Positions 20,854-30,319 of a stretch of 64,000 nucleotides of DNA are shown here, piece by piece. The position numbers and the translations under genes are program-made. The notes beneath the pieces were generated by a model, which worked only from the letters and a program-made list of their open reading frames with translations, ran no database searches and had not been told where the DNA came from. Each line of letters begins with the position of its first letter. Positions within the stretch are counted from its first letter, which is position 1. The DNA is from Sinisalibacter lacisalsi (GTDB lineage: Bacteria > Pseudomonadota > Alphaproteobacteria > Rhodobacterales > Rhodobacteraceae), in the NCBI RefSeq assembly GCF_014640115.1, contig NZ_BMGI01000001.1, forward strand, positions 766,501 to 830,500. The letters run 5' to 3'.

Positions 20854-21090
20854 ATGACCGAACCCGACCAGAAACCCGATACAGGCCTCGCCTCGTGGAT
20901 GCCGAGCCGCAAGCTGAAGCTCCGGATCTGGGCGATCCGCTCCGTTCTGGTGATCCTCGCGATCTATGCCGTGGTGTGGATGAACGGGCCGGCATGGCTG
21001 ATCTGGGTGGGCTGGGCCTACGTCGGCATTACCTTCGTGCTCGCCTTCGTGCTCACGCGCCCCGGCGCGGGCGGCGGCAAGGGCACTTGA
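20854..21090 (+). CDS. Small two-segment membrane protein between sucB and lpd
   Basis: The 78-residue protein starts 5 bp after sucB. It has a charged N-terminal part (about 1-26, with PSRKLKLRIW), two hydrophobic segments (about 27-45 and 47-66) and a short RPGAGGGKGT tail. I recognise no family. Its place inside the oxoglutarate dehydrogenase operon, with tight spacing and uniform base composition, indicates a real gene that may act at the membrane near this complex; that role is inference. Confidence 0.75.
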   Translation: MTEPDQKPDTGLASWMPSRKLKLRIWAIRSVLVILAIYAVVWMNGPAWLIWVGWAYVGITFVLAFVLTRPGAGGGKGT

Positions 21091-21133
21091 GGACGGCAAC
21101 GACAAATACGCCCAGCGGGGCAAGGAGTGAGAC

Positions 21134-22519
21134 ATGGCAGAGTATGATGTGATCGTGATCGGCGGCGGGCCGGGGGGCTATGTTTGCGCCATCCGTTGCG
21201 CGCAACTGGGCCTCAAGACCGCCTGCGTCGAGGGCCGCGAAACCCTTGGGGGCACCTGCCTCAACGTGGGCTGCATCCCCTCCAAGGCGCTTCTGCACGC
21301 CTCGCACATGCTGCACGAGGCCGAGCACAACTTCGCCAAGATGGGCCTCAAGGGCAAATCGCCCTCGGTCGACTGGAAGGAGATGCAGGCCTACAAGGAC
21401 GACGTGGTCGCCCAGAACACCAAGGGCATCGAGTTCCTGTTCAAGAAAAACAAGGTCGACTGGATCAAGGGCTGGGCCTCGATCCCGGGCAAGGGCCAGG
21501 TGATCGTGGGCGACGAGACCCACAGCGCAAAACACATCGTCATCGCCACCGGGTCCGAGGCATCGAGCCTGCCCGGCGTGGAAATCGACGAGAAGGTGGT
21601 GGTCACCTCCACCGGCGCGCTCGCGCTGCCGAAGATCCCCAAGAAAATGGTGGTGATCGGTGCCGGCGTGATCGGGCTGGAGATGGGCTCGGTCTATGCC
21701 CGCCTCGGCACCGAGGTGACGGTGGTGGAATACCTCGACCACGTCACGCCGGGGATGGATGGCGAGATTCAGAAAACCTTCCAGCGCACGCTCAAGAAAC
21801 AGGGAATGGAATTCGTGCTCGGCGCCGCGGTGCAGAAGGTCGACGCGAAGAAGACCAAGGCCACCGTGCATTACCAGTTGCGCAAGGACGAGAGCGATCA
21901 CACGCTGGAGGCCGACGTGGTTCTGGTGGCCACCGGCCGGCGGCCCTACGCCGAGGGGCTTGGCCTCGATGCGGCGGGCGTCAAGAAGACCGAGCGCGGC
22001 CAGATCGCCGCCGACCAGGGCAAGACCTCCGTCGAAGGCATCTGGGCGATCGGCGACGTGACCGAAGGCCCGATGCTCGCGCACAAGGCCGAAGACGAGG
22101 GCATGGCCGTGGCCGAGCGTATCGCCGGGCAGGCGGGGCACGTGAACTACGACGTGATCCCGGGCGTGATCTACACCACTCCCGAGGTCGCCAGCGTCGG
22201 CAAGACCGAGGAAGAGCTGAAGGAAGAGGGTCGCGCCTACAAGGTCGGCAAGTTCTCCTTCATGGGCAACGGCCGCGCCAAGGCGATGCACCAGGGCGAA
22301 GGCTTCGTGAAGATCCTCGCCGACAAGGAGACCGACCGTATCCTCGGCGTGCACATCCTCGGCCCCTCGGCAGGGGAGTTGATCCACGAGGTCTGCGTGG
22401 CGATGGAATTCGGGGCCGCGGCGGAAGATCTGGCGCGCACCTGCCACGCCCACCCGACGCTTTCCGAAGCGGTGCGCGAAGCGGCGCTGGCCTGCGGCGA
22501 CGGGCCGATCCACAGCTGA
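21134..22519 (+). CDS. lpd: Dihydrolipoamide dehydrogenase (E3)
   Basis: E3 re-oxidises dihydrolipoamide and reduces NAD in the oxoglutarate dehydrogenase complex. The 461-residue protein has an FAD fold ([15 protein letters not shown]), the redox-active disulfide Cys42-Cys47 in [16 protein letters not shown], the NAD fold ([16 protein letters not shown]) and the dimer-interface His440-Glu445 pair in HAHPTLSE. It is the last gene of the suc operon. Being beside sucAB suggests it serves this complex rather than pyruvate dehydrogenase. Confidence 0.97.
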   Translation: MAEYDVIVIGGGPGGYVCAIRCAQLGLKTACVEGRETLGGTCLNVGCIPSKALLHASHMLHEAEHNFAKMGLKGKSPSVDWKEMQAYKDDVVAQNTKGIEFLFKKNKVDWIKGWASIPGKGQVIVGDETHSAKHIVIATGSEASSLPGVEIDEKVVVTSTGALALPKIPKKMVVIGAGVIGLEMGSVYARLGTEVTVVEYLDHVTPGMDGEIQKTFQRTLKKQGMEFVLGAAVQKVDAKKTKATVHYQLRKDESDHTLEADVVLVATGRRPYAEGLGLDAAGVKKTERGQIAADQGKTSVEGIWAIGDVTEGPMLAHKAEDEGMAVAERIAGQAGHVNYDVIPGVIYTTPEVASVGKTEEELKEEGRAYKVGKFSFMGNGRAKAMHQGEGFVKILADKETDRILGVHILGPSAGELIHEVCVAMEFGAAAEDLARTCHAHPTLSEAVREAALACGDGPIHS

Positions 22520-22660
22520 TCGGGCGGCAGCGCGGCGGCGCCAAGCCTAGCGCGGGCCGCGGTGTTATGTCCGGCGCGCGGGATTTGACAGGCGCGCGCC
22601 GTGCTGCCACGATCTTTTTCGAACTGGCCGAGTCCACTTGGTTTTTCGAGGAGGCACACC

Positions 22661-24106
22661 ATGCGTTATGACATTTTTCCAGACCTGATCTTTAAACCCC
22701 TCTTCGCGACCGTGCTCGCGCTCGCCGTTGCCCTTGGGCTGTCGACGCCGCGCCCGGCCGTGGCACAAGACGGGATCGCGGGAGCCGTTGCCCTCGGGAT
22801 CGTCGGCACCGCGGTGTATTGCGCCGCCAACCCGCACAGGTGCGGCGGCAGCACCGCATCCACCGGCGGCGCGCGAGTTGGCGCTGTCGATGCCATCGCG
22901 CTCAACCGCACCCAGGCGATGTGGGTGCAGGGCGGCTTGCGCAACCTCGGGTTCTACAGCGGTGCGATCGACGGCGCGTTCGGTGCCGGTACCCGCACCG
23001 CGATCCGGCAATACCAGGCCGCCATCGGCGCGAATGCGACCGGGCGTCTCACCGGCCAGCAGATCAACGATCTCGTGGTGCTCTCGCCGGAGTTCATGTC
23101 CTATGCCGACGACGCGACTTACCTGTTCAACGCGGATCTCGCCAATGATCTGACGCGCGATCAGGTGCGCCAGCTTCAGGCCGAGTTGAACCGGCGCGGT
23201 TTCAACGCCGGGCCGGTCGATGGCGCCTTCGGCGGGATGACTCGCAACGCCATTGCCGCCTACAAGGCGAGCCAGGGCCTGCCGGGTGGGCCAGTCGCCT
23301 CGCGTCGCCTGCTTGCACATATGCAGGGCACGCCAGCTCCGGTTCCGGCGGGGGCGCATCTCGTCGCCTGGCGGTCCTCGGGGTCTTCGGGCAGCATGAC
23401 GACGACAGGCAGCGCGAACGGGGCGCAGAACGCCGCCCAGCCGCAGGAAGAAGCGCCGACGCAGGTCACCCCGGTCGGCGAGAACCTCGCGTTCGATATT
23501 CTCGGGGTTTCTCTCGGCATGAAGCCCGATACGGTGATGGAGCGGCTCGCCGGGGAACTCGGTGCCAACATGGTGACCGACCAGGCGAATACCGCTACTT
23601 TCGGCGGCACCGAGACGGTGGATACCGCCTATCTGGCGCAGCAGTCCGACTGGCCTGCCGACGCGGCGGAACAGTTCGTTGCGTTGTTCGACAGCGCCCG
23701 GCCCGATCTTGGCGCCTTGGCGGCGATCCGGACGATCCGCATGCCCGCGAGCGTTGACCAGGCGATGTTCGAAGCCCAGGTGCTGCCGGAAATCCTCGCC
23801 AAGTATGGCACGGAAGCCCAGTTCGGAAACGGCGAGGTTTGGATCGGCGGCGCCGACGCGCGCGAGGCCGCGCGTGCGGATGCGAGCGTTCTGGCACAAT
23901 GCGGCCAGTTGCGGCTTGCCGCGCTCGGCACCGGGACCTGGACCGAGGGCAACGGCCCGCTGCTCGACACCGCCAGCCTCGGCAGCGTGACGCGCGACTG
24001 CGGGCAGGTGTTGCGCGTGACTTTCGTCAACTCGGTCATCCGCATCGGGCTGTGGGACAGTGCCGTTCTTTCCGGCTCCGCGACGGCGCCGAAAATCAAG
24101 TTCTGA
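22661..24106 (+). CDS. Secreted protein with two peptidoglycan-binding domains
   Basis: The 481-residue product has a signal peptide (about 1-36, ending AVAQ), then two PG_binding_1 repeats. The first (about 84-140) contains VQGGLRNLGFYSGAIDGAFGAG broken as GLRNLGFYSG and AIDGAFGAGTRTAI; the second (about 164-222) contains LQAELNRRGFNAGPVDGAFG. A linker rich in Ser/Gln follows, then a roughly 200-residue C-terminal domain starting at ENLAFDILGVSLGM that I do not recognise. GAGGAGG precedes the ATG. The protein is likely periplasmic and cell-wall associated. It stands alone between lpd and a terminator. Confidence 0.85.
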   Translation: MRYDIFPDLIFKPLFATVLALAVALGLSTPRPAVAQDGIAGAVALGIVGTAVYCAANPHRCGGSTASTGGARVGAVDAIALNRTQAMWVQGGLRNLGFYSGAIDGAFGAGTRTAIRQYQAAIGANATGRLTGQQINDLVVLSPEFMSYADDATYLFNADLANDLTRDQVRQLQAELNRRGFNAGPVDGAFGGMTRNAIAAYKASQGLPGGPVASRRLLAHMQGTPAPVPAGAHLVAWRSSGSSGSMTTTGSANGAQNAAQPQEEAPTQVTPVGENLAFDILGVSLGMKPDTVMERLAGELGANMVTDQANTATFGGTETVDTAYLAQQSDWPADAAEQFVALFDSARPDLGALAAIRTIRMPASVDQAMFEAQVLPEILAKYGTEAQFGNGEVWIGGADAREAARADASVLAQCGQLRLAALGTGTWTEGNGPLLDTASLGSVTRDCGQVLRVTFVNSVIRIGLWDSAVLSGSATAPKIKF

Positions 24107-24129
24107 GCGGGACGATCCTGAAAGAAACA

Positions 24130-24155
24130 GGGCCGGGGCATCGCCCCGGTCCTTT
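24130..24155 (+). terminator. Hairpin terminator after the peptidoglycan-binding protein gene
   Basis: A stem of about 10 bp with one G-T pair (GGGCCGGGGC with GCCCCGGTCC) and a 3-base loop is followed by TTT, 24 bp after the stop codon. The converging GntR gene ends just beyond. Confidence 0.7.
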
Positions 24156-24182
24156 CCGTTTCGGCGACGACGTTTGAAGACG

Positions 24183-24857
24183 TCAGCCCACAAGCATTTT
24201 CAGCCCCTGCGTCACGTCAGTGCGCACCGCGAGGCGCAGGCCGGGTTCATCCCCGGCGGCAAGGGCGGCGAGGATCAGCCGGTGGTGACGCTGAAGATCG
24301 GTGCGGGTGCGCGACATGTAAAGCATCCGCATCGTCGGGCCGAGCTGGAGCCAGACGGTTTCGGCCAGCGCCAGCATCGCCGGCGCCTGCGCGCGCAGAT
24401 AGATCGTGCGGTGAAATTCGAGATTGGTGCGGATATACGCCGCGATATCGTTCTTAGCCACGTGTTCGGCGATCCGGCCGTTGATCGTATGCAACCGCTC
24501 GATCAGCGCCATGTGCGCGCGCGGCATCGCCCGTGCAGCCAGTTCCGGCTCGAGCATGGCGCGCAATGCGGCGAGCTCTTCGATCCGCTCCTGGCTCAGG
24601 TTCGGCGTGGTCACCCGGCCCGACGACGAGAGCGAGAGCGCCCCTTCGGCGGCGAGCCTGCGCACCGCCTCGCGCGCCGGCGTCATCGAAACCCCGAACT
24701 CGGCGCCGATGCCCCGAATGGTGAGCGGCACGCCCGCGTCCATCTCGCCATACATGATGCGGCCGCGCAGGGCGCGATACACGCGTTCATGCGCGGCGAG
24801 GCTGGCTTCGGCGCCGGTCGTGATGTTTGCGGGCGGGGTTGGGTCGGAGGTCATCAT
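24183..24857 (-). CDS. GntR-family (FadR/FCD) transcriptional regulator, candidate TCA-cycle regulator
   Basis: The 224-residue protein has an N-terminal winged helix (about 20-88) with TIRGIGAEFGVSMTPAREAV and RVTTPNLS, then an all-helical FCD effector domain (about 95-215) with NLEFHRTIY and RHHRLILAAL, whose histidines bind metal in this family and sit over a small organic acid. The start may be the ATG at 24857 or 24854. A perfect TGTGATCACA palindrome lies 10 bp upstream and overlaps the ribosome site, implying autoregulation. The same element, doubled, precedes sdhC and sucC, so this protein is the best candidate for their control. R. sphaeroides has a described TCA regulator, AkgR; I cannot say if this is its counterpart. 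Confidence 0.88.
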   Translation of the reverse strand: MMTSDPTPPANITTGAEASLAAHERVYRALRGRIMYGEMDAGVPLTIRGIGAEFGVSMTPAREAVRRLAAEGALSLSSSGRVTTPNLSQERIEELAALRAMLEPELAARAMPRAHMALIERLHTINGRIAEHVAKNDIAAYIRTNLEFHRTIYLRAQAPAMLALAETVWLQLGPTMRMLYMSRTRTDLQRHHRLILAALAAGDEPGLRLAVRTDVTQGLKMLVG

Positions 24858-24866
24858 GGGCAGAAA

Positions 24867-24876
24867 TGTGATCACA
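24867..24876. promoter_or_regulatory. Single TGTGATCACA palindrome before the GntR gene
   Basis: The perfect 10-bp palindrome lies in the 32-bp gap between the metallopeptidase gene and the GntR gene, 10 bp from the ATG. No second copy is found 21 bp away on either side, unlike at sdhC and sucC. A bound protein here would block transcription or ribosome access, so repression is expected. Confidence 0.75.
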
Positions 24877-24889
24877 ACCCGGCCCGGCG

Positions 24890-25588
24890 TCAATCCTTGA
24901 AACGATAGCGGTGCAGGTTCTGGGCGTTGGTCCTGAGCCAGCGCCGTGGGGCGTCGTAATCCGGGTAGAGCCGCGCAACCTGCACCCAGAACGCGGGCGA
25001 ATGGTTCATCTCGGCGAGGTGGGCGACCTCGTGCGCCGCGACATAGTCCAGCACGCCGGGCGGGGCCATGATCAGCCGCCAGGAATACATCAGATCGCCC
25101 TGCGCGCTGCACGATCCCCAGCGCGACCGGGTATCGCGCAAAGTGATGCGGCCATGCGCCAATCCGAGCCGCGCGGCGTGGCGGCGGGAGGCCTCGACGA
25201 GGTCCAGCCGCGCGTGGTGCTTGAGAAAGGCGGCAAGGCGGGCCGGGGTGCGCTCGGGGTCGCGCGCGGGCACCTCGATGCGGTCATCCACCAGGCGCAC
25301 CGCGCGTCCCGGGGCGGCCACGATCGGCAAGCTGGCGCCCCGGAAGGATATCGCCTGGCCCGGCAGCGGGCGCATCTCGCCCGGATGCTCGGCGATATGA
25401 CGGCGGATCCACTCGGCCTTTTCTTCGGCAAAAGCAAGGGCCTGGCGGCGGGAGGCCCCGCGCGGCAGGGTGAGAGTCACGCGCCCGTCGAGCCGCGACA
25501 CGCGCAGCGAGAACCGCCGCGCCCGCGCCGAGGCTTTCAGCACCAGCTCGATCGGCGGATCGCCGGACAGCAATACCTGTTCGCCCAT
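24890..25588 (-). CDS. YgjP/M48-type zinc metallopeptidase
   Basis: The 232-residue protein has the DUF45/YgjP architecture: an N-terminal domain with RRFSLRVSRLDGRVTLTLP, then RSRWGSCSAQGDLMYSWRL and the zinc site HEVAHLAEMNHSPAFW with His186, Glu187 and His190 (HExxH) and His196. It has no signal peptide, so it acts in the cytoplasm; its targets are unknown. The ATG at 25588 has GAGGTG upstream; an in-frame GTG at 25594 is possible. The GntR gene follows 32 bp downstream and may be partly co-transcribed. Confidence 0.88.
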   Translation of the reverse strand: MGEQVLLSGDPPIELVLKASARARRFSLRVSRLDGRVTLTLPRGASRRQALAFAEEKAEWIRRHIAEHPGEMRPLPGQAISFRGASLPIVAAPGRAVRLVDDRIEVPARDPERTPARLAAFLKHHARLDLVEASRRHAARLGLAHGRITLRDTRSRWGSCSAQGDLMYSWRLIMAPPGVLDYVAAHEVAHLAEMNHSPAFWVQVARLYPDYDAPRRWLRTNAQNLHRYRFKD

Positions 25589-25731
25589 GTTCACACCTCG
25601 CGCCTCATCGTCCGGCAGCCACAATCGGCCCGCCGCACGCGACCTGCGTGAAAGCCTTTGACAGCCCCGCGCGACTGTGGCAAGTGCCCCCAAATCTCTC
25701 AGAACCATTTGACGACGGAAAGGGGTATTCC

Positions 25732-26055
25732 ATGCCCAAGGAAGAATGGGGCACCAAGCGTGTTTGCCCGGAGACCGGCAAGCGGTTTTATGACCTGAAT
25801 GCGAGTCCCATCATCAGCCCGTATACCGGCAAGGTGGTCGAGATCGAGACCGGCAAAGCGTCGCGCACCATGGTGGCCGACAAGGCCGACAAGGCTTCGG
25901 AAACCAAGAAGCCTGCAGATGATGATCTCGTCGACAACGAGGCCATCGTCGAAGACGACGATGTCGATCTCGAGGACGATGTGCTCGAAGACGAAGAAGA
26001 CGATGATGTTTCGCTGGACGATATCGCCGACGTGGCCGCGCCCGACGACGACTGA
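25732..26055 (+). CDS. FYDLN-acid domain protein (TIGR02300 type)
   Basis: The 107-residue protein starts MPKEEWGTKRVCPETGKRFYDLN, the signature of a family confined mostly to alphaproteobacteria, and ends in a very acidic tail (about 65-107, almost all Asp/Glu with a few hydrophobics). The CPETGKRFYDLN piece resembles a half zinc finger. The function is unknown. GGAAAGGGG precedes the ATG and a terminator follows, so it is monocistronic. Confidence 0.9.
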   Translation: MPKEEWGTKRVCPETGKRFYDLNASPIISPYTGKVVEIETGKASRTMVADKADKASETKKPADDDLVDNEAIVEDDDVDLEDDVLEDEEDDDVSLDDIADVAAPDDD

Positions 26056-26079
26056 GCGTCCCGCCGCGGGGTGACGAGA

Positions 26080-26116
26080 ACGGGCCGGGGCGGATGCCGA
26101 CCGGCCCGTTTGTTTT
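26080..26116 (+). terminator. Rho-independent terminator after FYDLN-acid gene
   Basis: A perfect 9-bp stem, ACGGGCCGG with CCGGCCCGT, is followed by TTGTTTT. It lies between convergent genes. Confidence 0.85.
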
Positions 26117-26143
26117 ACCGCTGAGCTGTCCGGCGCGGAGTGG

Positions 26144-27361
26144 TCAGGCCATGCCGAGCCGCGCCCGCAGCCGCCGACCGCGCGACCGCGCCCAACCCCG
26201 CGCGCCGGCCCAGACGATCTTGGCGATCTTGCGATAGCCGAACTCGCCGCGCATCATCGCCACGACTGCCCCCGGCTCGAGCTGACCCATCCGCCGCACC
26301 GATGCGTTCCACTGCTGCGGCGTGAACTTCGCGGCCCGCGTGTTGACGAGGAAGCCCCACTTGTAGTCGCGTTTCAGCCGCCGGCGGCACCGTCGTTCGT
26401 AGGCGTTGAGCGGCCCGCGCCGCCCCGTCTTGATGGTCTTGCCGAGGGCTTCGCCCAGAACCCGGCCAAGCTCGATGCAAATGCGGATGCCCTCGCCCGC
26501 GGTCGGGGTCGCGAAATTCGCCGAGTCGCCCACGCGGATCACGTTGCCGAACACCAGTTTTTCGTCATAGGCCACCGAGGGCAGGATGCCGCTGTGAACC
26601 TGCGGCTCGCCTTCGAGGGTGAGGCCGAGCCGTTCGAGGTAACGCTTGTCCGAGACCACCGCGTCGAGCAGCTTGCGCGGGGATTGTTCGGTATCGGGCT
26701 GGATCACGCCGACGCCGATTCGCAGCGTGCCGTGCACGGTGCCGAAGGCCCAGCCGTACCCCGCGGGCACCTTCTGGCCCATGAAGATGATCCCACGGTC
26801 CAGCTTGTTGTCGCCAAGCGGGTATTCATATTCCGTTCCCACCGCGAGGCGTTCGGGCTTGCGGGCGAGCCCCCGCGCGTTCAGCACCGCGAAATGCCAA
26901 CCGGAGCCATCGACGACATAGGTTGAAACGATCGTGTCATAGGCCCCGTCCCGGGCCCGGATCTCGCTTTCGAAAAGCCCGTCGTCGCGCTGGCGCGTGG
27001 TGATGAACTTGGTGGCCAGAAGCAGGGTTCTGTCCTTGTGGTCGGACTGGCTGGCCAGCCACTTGTAGACGGCGGGGGTGTCGAGGATCGCGGGCACCGC
27101 CTCGCCCATGGGAATGGTGGCGTGGGCCTTGTCGGCGAAAGCCTCGTTGGTGTTGAGGCGGTTGTACATTCCCTCGGGAATGCCGAGTTGCTCGATATCC
27201 TCCATCCAGCAGCCGCCGGAGGTGCGCACCGGAAGGCCGATCTCCTGATCCTGGTGCACGATCACCGTTTTCACGTCATCCGGCAGCGTCGACGCGACCG
27301 ATAGCCCGGCCGGGCCGCCGCCGACGATCAGAACGTCGCAGGTGAGGGTTTTGTCACTCAT
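26144..27361 (-). CDS. FAD-dependent oxidoreductase, geranylgeranyl-reductase-like
   Basis: The 405-residue protein has an N-terminal FAD fold (CDVLIVGGGPAGLSVA), VDGSGWHFAVLNARG in the middle, and the second FAD motif VIRVGDSANFATPTAGEGIRICIELGRVLGE (seen in two parts, VIRVGDSANF and TAGEGIRICIELG). This is the pattern of the geranylgeranyl reductase/lycopene cyclase branch of flavoproteins. A basic C-terminus ends with ARSRGRRLRARLG. Possible substrates are isoprenoid chains or a lipid; none is indicated by neighbours. It is monocistronic, converging with the FYDLN gene. Confidence 0.8.
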   Translation of the reverse strand: MSDKTLTCDVLIVGGGPAGLSVASTLPDDVKTVIVHQDQEIGLPVRTSGGCWMEDIEQLGIPEGMYNRLNTNEAFADKAHATIPMGEAVPAILDTPAVYKWLASQSDHKDRTLLLATKFITTRQRDDGLFESEIRARDGAYDTIVSTYVVDGSGWHFAVLNARGLARKPERLAVGTEYEYPLGDNKLDRGIIFMGQKVPAGYGWAFGTVHGTLRIGVGVIQPDTEQSPRKLLDAVVSDKRYLERLGLTLEGEPQVHSGILPSVAYDEKLVFGNVIRVGDSANFATPTAGEGIRICIELGRVLGEALGKTIKTGRRGPLNAYERRCRRRLKRDYKWGFLVNTRAAKFTPQQWNASVRRMGQLEPGAVVAMMRGEFGYRKIAKIVWAGARGWARSRGRRLRARLGMA

Positions 27362-27563
27362 GTCTCAGGATCCCCAATTCGGAGCGCCGCCGCAACAGCG
27401 CCGCTCCGGCGTTTTCGGGGCAAGCTACGCGGGTGACGCCTGCATGTCCATATTCGTGGCCGGCCGGGCGCTGAAAACGCCCCGAGCGGCCGGATTTTTC
27501 CCTTGCGCTGCCGACTGGCCTCGCCTACATACGCGCCGACAGACGGCTGGGCCGTCAAGTCTT

Positions 27564-27639
<76 letters not shown>

Positions 27640-27742
27640 ATTTCCTCTGGAATATCATAACGCTTCCGTGCCGCCTCCGGTTTGTCTCCGCACGTCTTTG
27701 AGCCGCACGTCCAGGCGAGGATGATCGGGCAGGGGGCCACCT

Positions 27743-28669
27743 CTACGGCCAGGAATAAAGCGATCCGTCTGCTTCGGTCTCGGGCCGGGCCGCCTCGCGC
27801 TGGCGCGACCGGTAGCGCCCCGGCGCCAGCCCTTCCATCTGGCTGAAGAAGCGGCTGAGTTGCGGGGCGCCGGAGAACCCGAGCACACCCGCGATCTGTT
27901 CGATCGCAAGCGAGGATTGTTCCAGGTAGGCCTTCGCCTCGAGCAACAACCGCTCGCGGATCATCCTGCCCGGCGGACGGCCATGGGTGCGAAGGCAAAC
28001 GTCATTCAGCCGGTCGCGGGAGACGCCAAGCTCGGCGGCATAGCGCGCCACCGACCAGCGTTCGCGGACATGGGCTTCCACCAACGCGGTGAAACGACTG
28101 GCCAGCGCCTTGCCGCCACCCGCCGCCGGCCCTGCCACGCTGCCCTGGCCCTGACCGCGCCGCAACTGGATGAGCAGCACGCGCAGGAAAGATTCGACCA
28201 CCGACGCGCTCAGTGGCCCCGGTTGCAGCGTTTCGGCAAGGATACCGGCGAAGCAGGATGAAACCGTTGCCGCTGCCGTCGCCCCTTCGCCCGAGAGGCG
28301 CAGGAGAAGCCGGCGATCGGCCATGAAGCGGAGTTCGGCGGTTTCCGGCGAGCGCGCGAGGATGCGGTTCAGCGTGGCGCGGCCCAAAGCCAGGTGACAC
28401 CCCTGCGCCCCGGCCGCCAGTTCCAGCCGCATCCCCTCGCGCCAGGGAAACCAGCCCATGACCGGCCCGACCAGGGGCAGGGGCGAGGCATCCGCGAGCC
28501 GCAACGTCGCCTCGCCCCTGTCGAGATGGATGGCGCGAAAATTCTCCACCTCTTCGAGGCCGGCAAGGCCGATGGAACGGGCCTGCAGATCGGCGCGGAA
28601 CCGTTCCGCCCGGATCGGGGTTTCCGCGCTGCGACCGGCTGTCGCAGCCGTACTCCGGCGAAATGGCAT
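27743..28669 (-). CDS. AraC-family transcriptional regulator of the aromatic aldehyde/ABC operon
   Basis: The 308-residue protein has an N-terminal effector-binding part of the AraC-binding-like type and a C-terminal AraC DNA-binding domain (about 200-295): VARYAAELGVSRDRLNDVCLR, then SLAIEQIAGVLGFSGAPQLSRFF and LAPGRYR. The ATG at 28669 follows GAGGGGAATC; an in-frame ATG at 28732 lacks a clear ribosome site. It diverges from the aldehyde dehydrogenase gene across a 160-bp A/T-richer gap, so it probably controls that operon in response to an aromatic compound; the inducer is unknown. Confidence 0.88.
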   Translation of the reverse strand: MPFRRSTAATAGRSAETPIRAERFRADLQARSIGLAGLEEVENFRAIHLDRGEATLRLADASPLPLVGPVMGWFPWREGMRLELAAGAQGCHLALGRATLNRILARSPETAELRFMADRRLLLRLSGEGATAAATVSSCFAGILAETLQPGPLSASVVESFLRVLLIQLRRGQGQGSVAGPAAGGGKALASRFTALVEAHVRERWSVARYAAELGVSRDRLNDVCLRTHGRPPGRMIRERLLLEAKAYLEQSSLAIEQIAGVLGFSGAPQLSRFFSQMEGLAPGRYRSRQREAARPETEADGSLYSWP

Positions 28670-28830
28670 CCGATTCCCCTCAAAAAGATAATTCTTTCCC
28701 ACATTTCGATATTTACCGCCCTTGCTTGTCAACCGACACTTGGCAGGTCCGGTGCGAAAGCAAGCACTGCGGGCGCCTGCGCGAGCACAACAAGTCAGCG
28801 TGTGGACGATAAGCCGTTTGGGAGGACGAC

Positions 28831-30294
28831 TTGTTCGAAGCCAATGCCATCATCGGCGGCGCATCCGTGCCCGGCCTTCACGGCCGCACCTTCGAGCGGC
28901 GTGACCAGATCACGGGCGCAGTGGTCAGCCGGGCCGCGGCGCTTGATCCCGCCGGCGCGGAAGCCGCTGCAGATGCCGCGGCGCGCGCCTTTCCCGGCTG
29001 GTCCGCAACCGCGCCGGGCGACCGCGCCGCGCTCCTGCTTCGGGCTGCCGATTGCTTGCGCGATGCCACCGACGAGCTATGCCGGATCGGTGCGGCGGAG
29101 GTCGGGGCTTCGGCCGAATGGGTGCGCTTCAACATCGAAATCGCAAGCGACACCCTCGCCCAGGCCGCGCGACTGGCCGAAGCCATCGGCATGACCGACG
29201 TGCAGGGCGGGCCGGAAGGCACCCGCTACCATCTTATCCGCCGGCCATCGGGGGTGGTGCTGGGCATCGCGCCGTGGAACGCGGCGGTGACGCTGGCGGT
29301 GCGCGCCGTGGCCGCCCCGCTGGCGCTTGGCAACACGGTTGTTCTCAAGGGCTCGGAGCTTTGCCCCAAGCTGCACGAGCGGGTCGCCGCGGCGCTGATC
29401 GAGGCGGGCCTGCCCGACGGCGTGCTCAACCTCGTCAGCAACGCGCCCGAAGATGCCCACAGCGTCGTCGAGGCGCTGATCGGGCATCCGGCGGTGCGGC
29501 GGGTGAACTTCACCGGCTCCACGCGGGTGGGGCGCGAGATTGCGGTGATGGCGGCGCGGCACCTGAAAAAGTGCCTGCTGGAACTTTCGGGCAAGGCCAC
29601 CGCCATAGTCCTCGCCGACGCCGATATCAGGGCGACGGCGCGTGCGGTGGCGCATGGCGCCTTTTTCAACCAGGGCCAGGTCTGCATGGCGACGGACCGG
29701 ATCGTGGTGGAGGCCCCCGCAGCCGAGGCGTTCATCACGGCACTGGCGGAGGAGGCGCGGGGGCTCAGGTTCGATCCGGCCACCGGGCGGGGGCCGCTGG
29801 GGCAACTGATCGGCACCGAAGCGGTGGCCCGGGTTCGCGGGCTGATCGACGACGCGCTGTCCAAGGGCGCCGTGCTCGTGACCGGCGGCGAGGGTCATGG
29901 CGCGGCAGTGCAGCCGACGATCCTTGACCATGTCGCATACGGCATGCGGATCTATGGCGAGGAGGTGTTCGGGCCTGTCGTCGGGATCATCCGCGTGGCC
30001 GATGCCGACGAGGCCGTGACGGTGGCGAATGATACCGAATACGGCCTCGCCGCCGCCGTCTTCGGGCGCGATGTCGAACAGGCCAGCGCGATCGCGCGGC
30101 GCATCGAGTGCGGCGCGGTGCATGTGAACGGCTCCACCGTCTGCGATGATCCCGCGATGCCCTACGGCGGCGTGAAGGCCAGCGGATACGGCCGGTTTGG
30201 CGGCCAGGCCGTGATCGACGAATTCACCGAGATTCAATGGATGACCGTGCGGGATGAACCCGCCGTCGGCCCGGACGAACCGGGAAACAACTGA
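28831..30294 (+). CDS. Aromatic aldehyde dehydrogenase (salicylaldehyde/vanillin dehydrogenase type)
   Basis: The 487-residue enzyme oxidises an aldehyde to an acid with NAD. Seen: IAPWNAAVTLAVRAVAAPLALGN (as IAPWNAAVTL and APLALGNTVVLKGSE), VNFTGSTRVGREIA, the catalytic Cys in FFNQGQVCMATDRI and EEVFGPVVGI. The general-base motif reads LELSGK instead of the usual LELGGK; the Glu is kept. The start is TTG at 28831, supported by GGGAGG seven bases upstream. It is the first gene of the operon with the ABC importer, so it likely converts an imported aromatic aldehyde such as 4-hydroxybenzaldehyde or vanillin. Exact substrate is inference. Confidence 0.85.
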   Translation: MFEANAIIGGASVPGLHGRTFERRDQITGAVVSRAAALDPAGAEAAADAAARAFPGWSATAPGDRAALLLRAADCLRDATDELCRIGAAEVGASAEWVRFNIEIASDTLAQAARLAEAIGMTDVQGGPEGTRYHLIRRPSGVVLGIAPWNAAVTLAVRAVAAPLALGNTVVLKGSELCPKLHERVAAALIEAGLPDGVLNLVSNAPEDAHSVVEALIGHPAVRRVNFTGSTRVGREIAVMAARHLKKCLLELSGKATAIVLADADIRATARAVAHGAFFNQGQVCMATDRIVVEAPAAEAFITALAEEARGLRFDPATGRGPLGQLIGTEAVARVRGLIDDALSKGAVLVTGGEGHGAAVQPTILDHVAYGMRIYGEEVFGPVVGIIRVADADEAVTVANDTEYGLAAAVFGRDVEQASAIARRIECGAVHVNGSTVCDDPAMPYGGVKASGYGRFGGQAVIDEFTEIQWMTVRDEPAVGPDEPGNN

Positions 30295-30319
30295 GAACCA
30301 TGTCAGGGAGGACATAAAC

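Noticed and set aside
24867-24876. CRP site before the GntR gene
   Set aside because: CRP sites have six bases between TGTGA and TCACA; here there are none.
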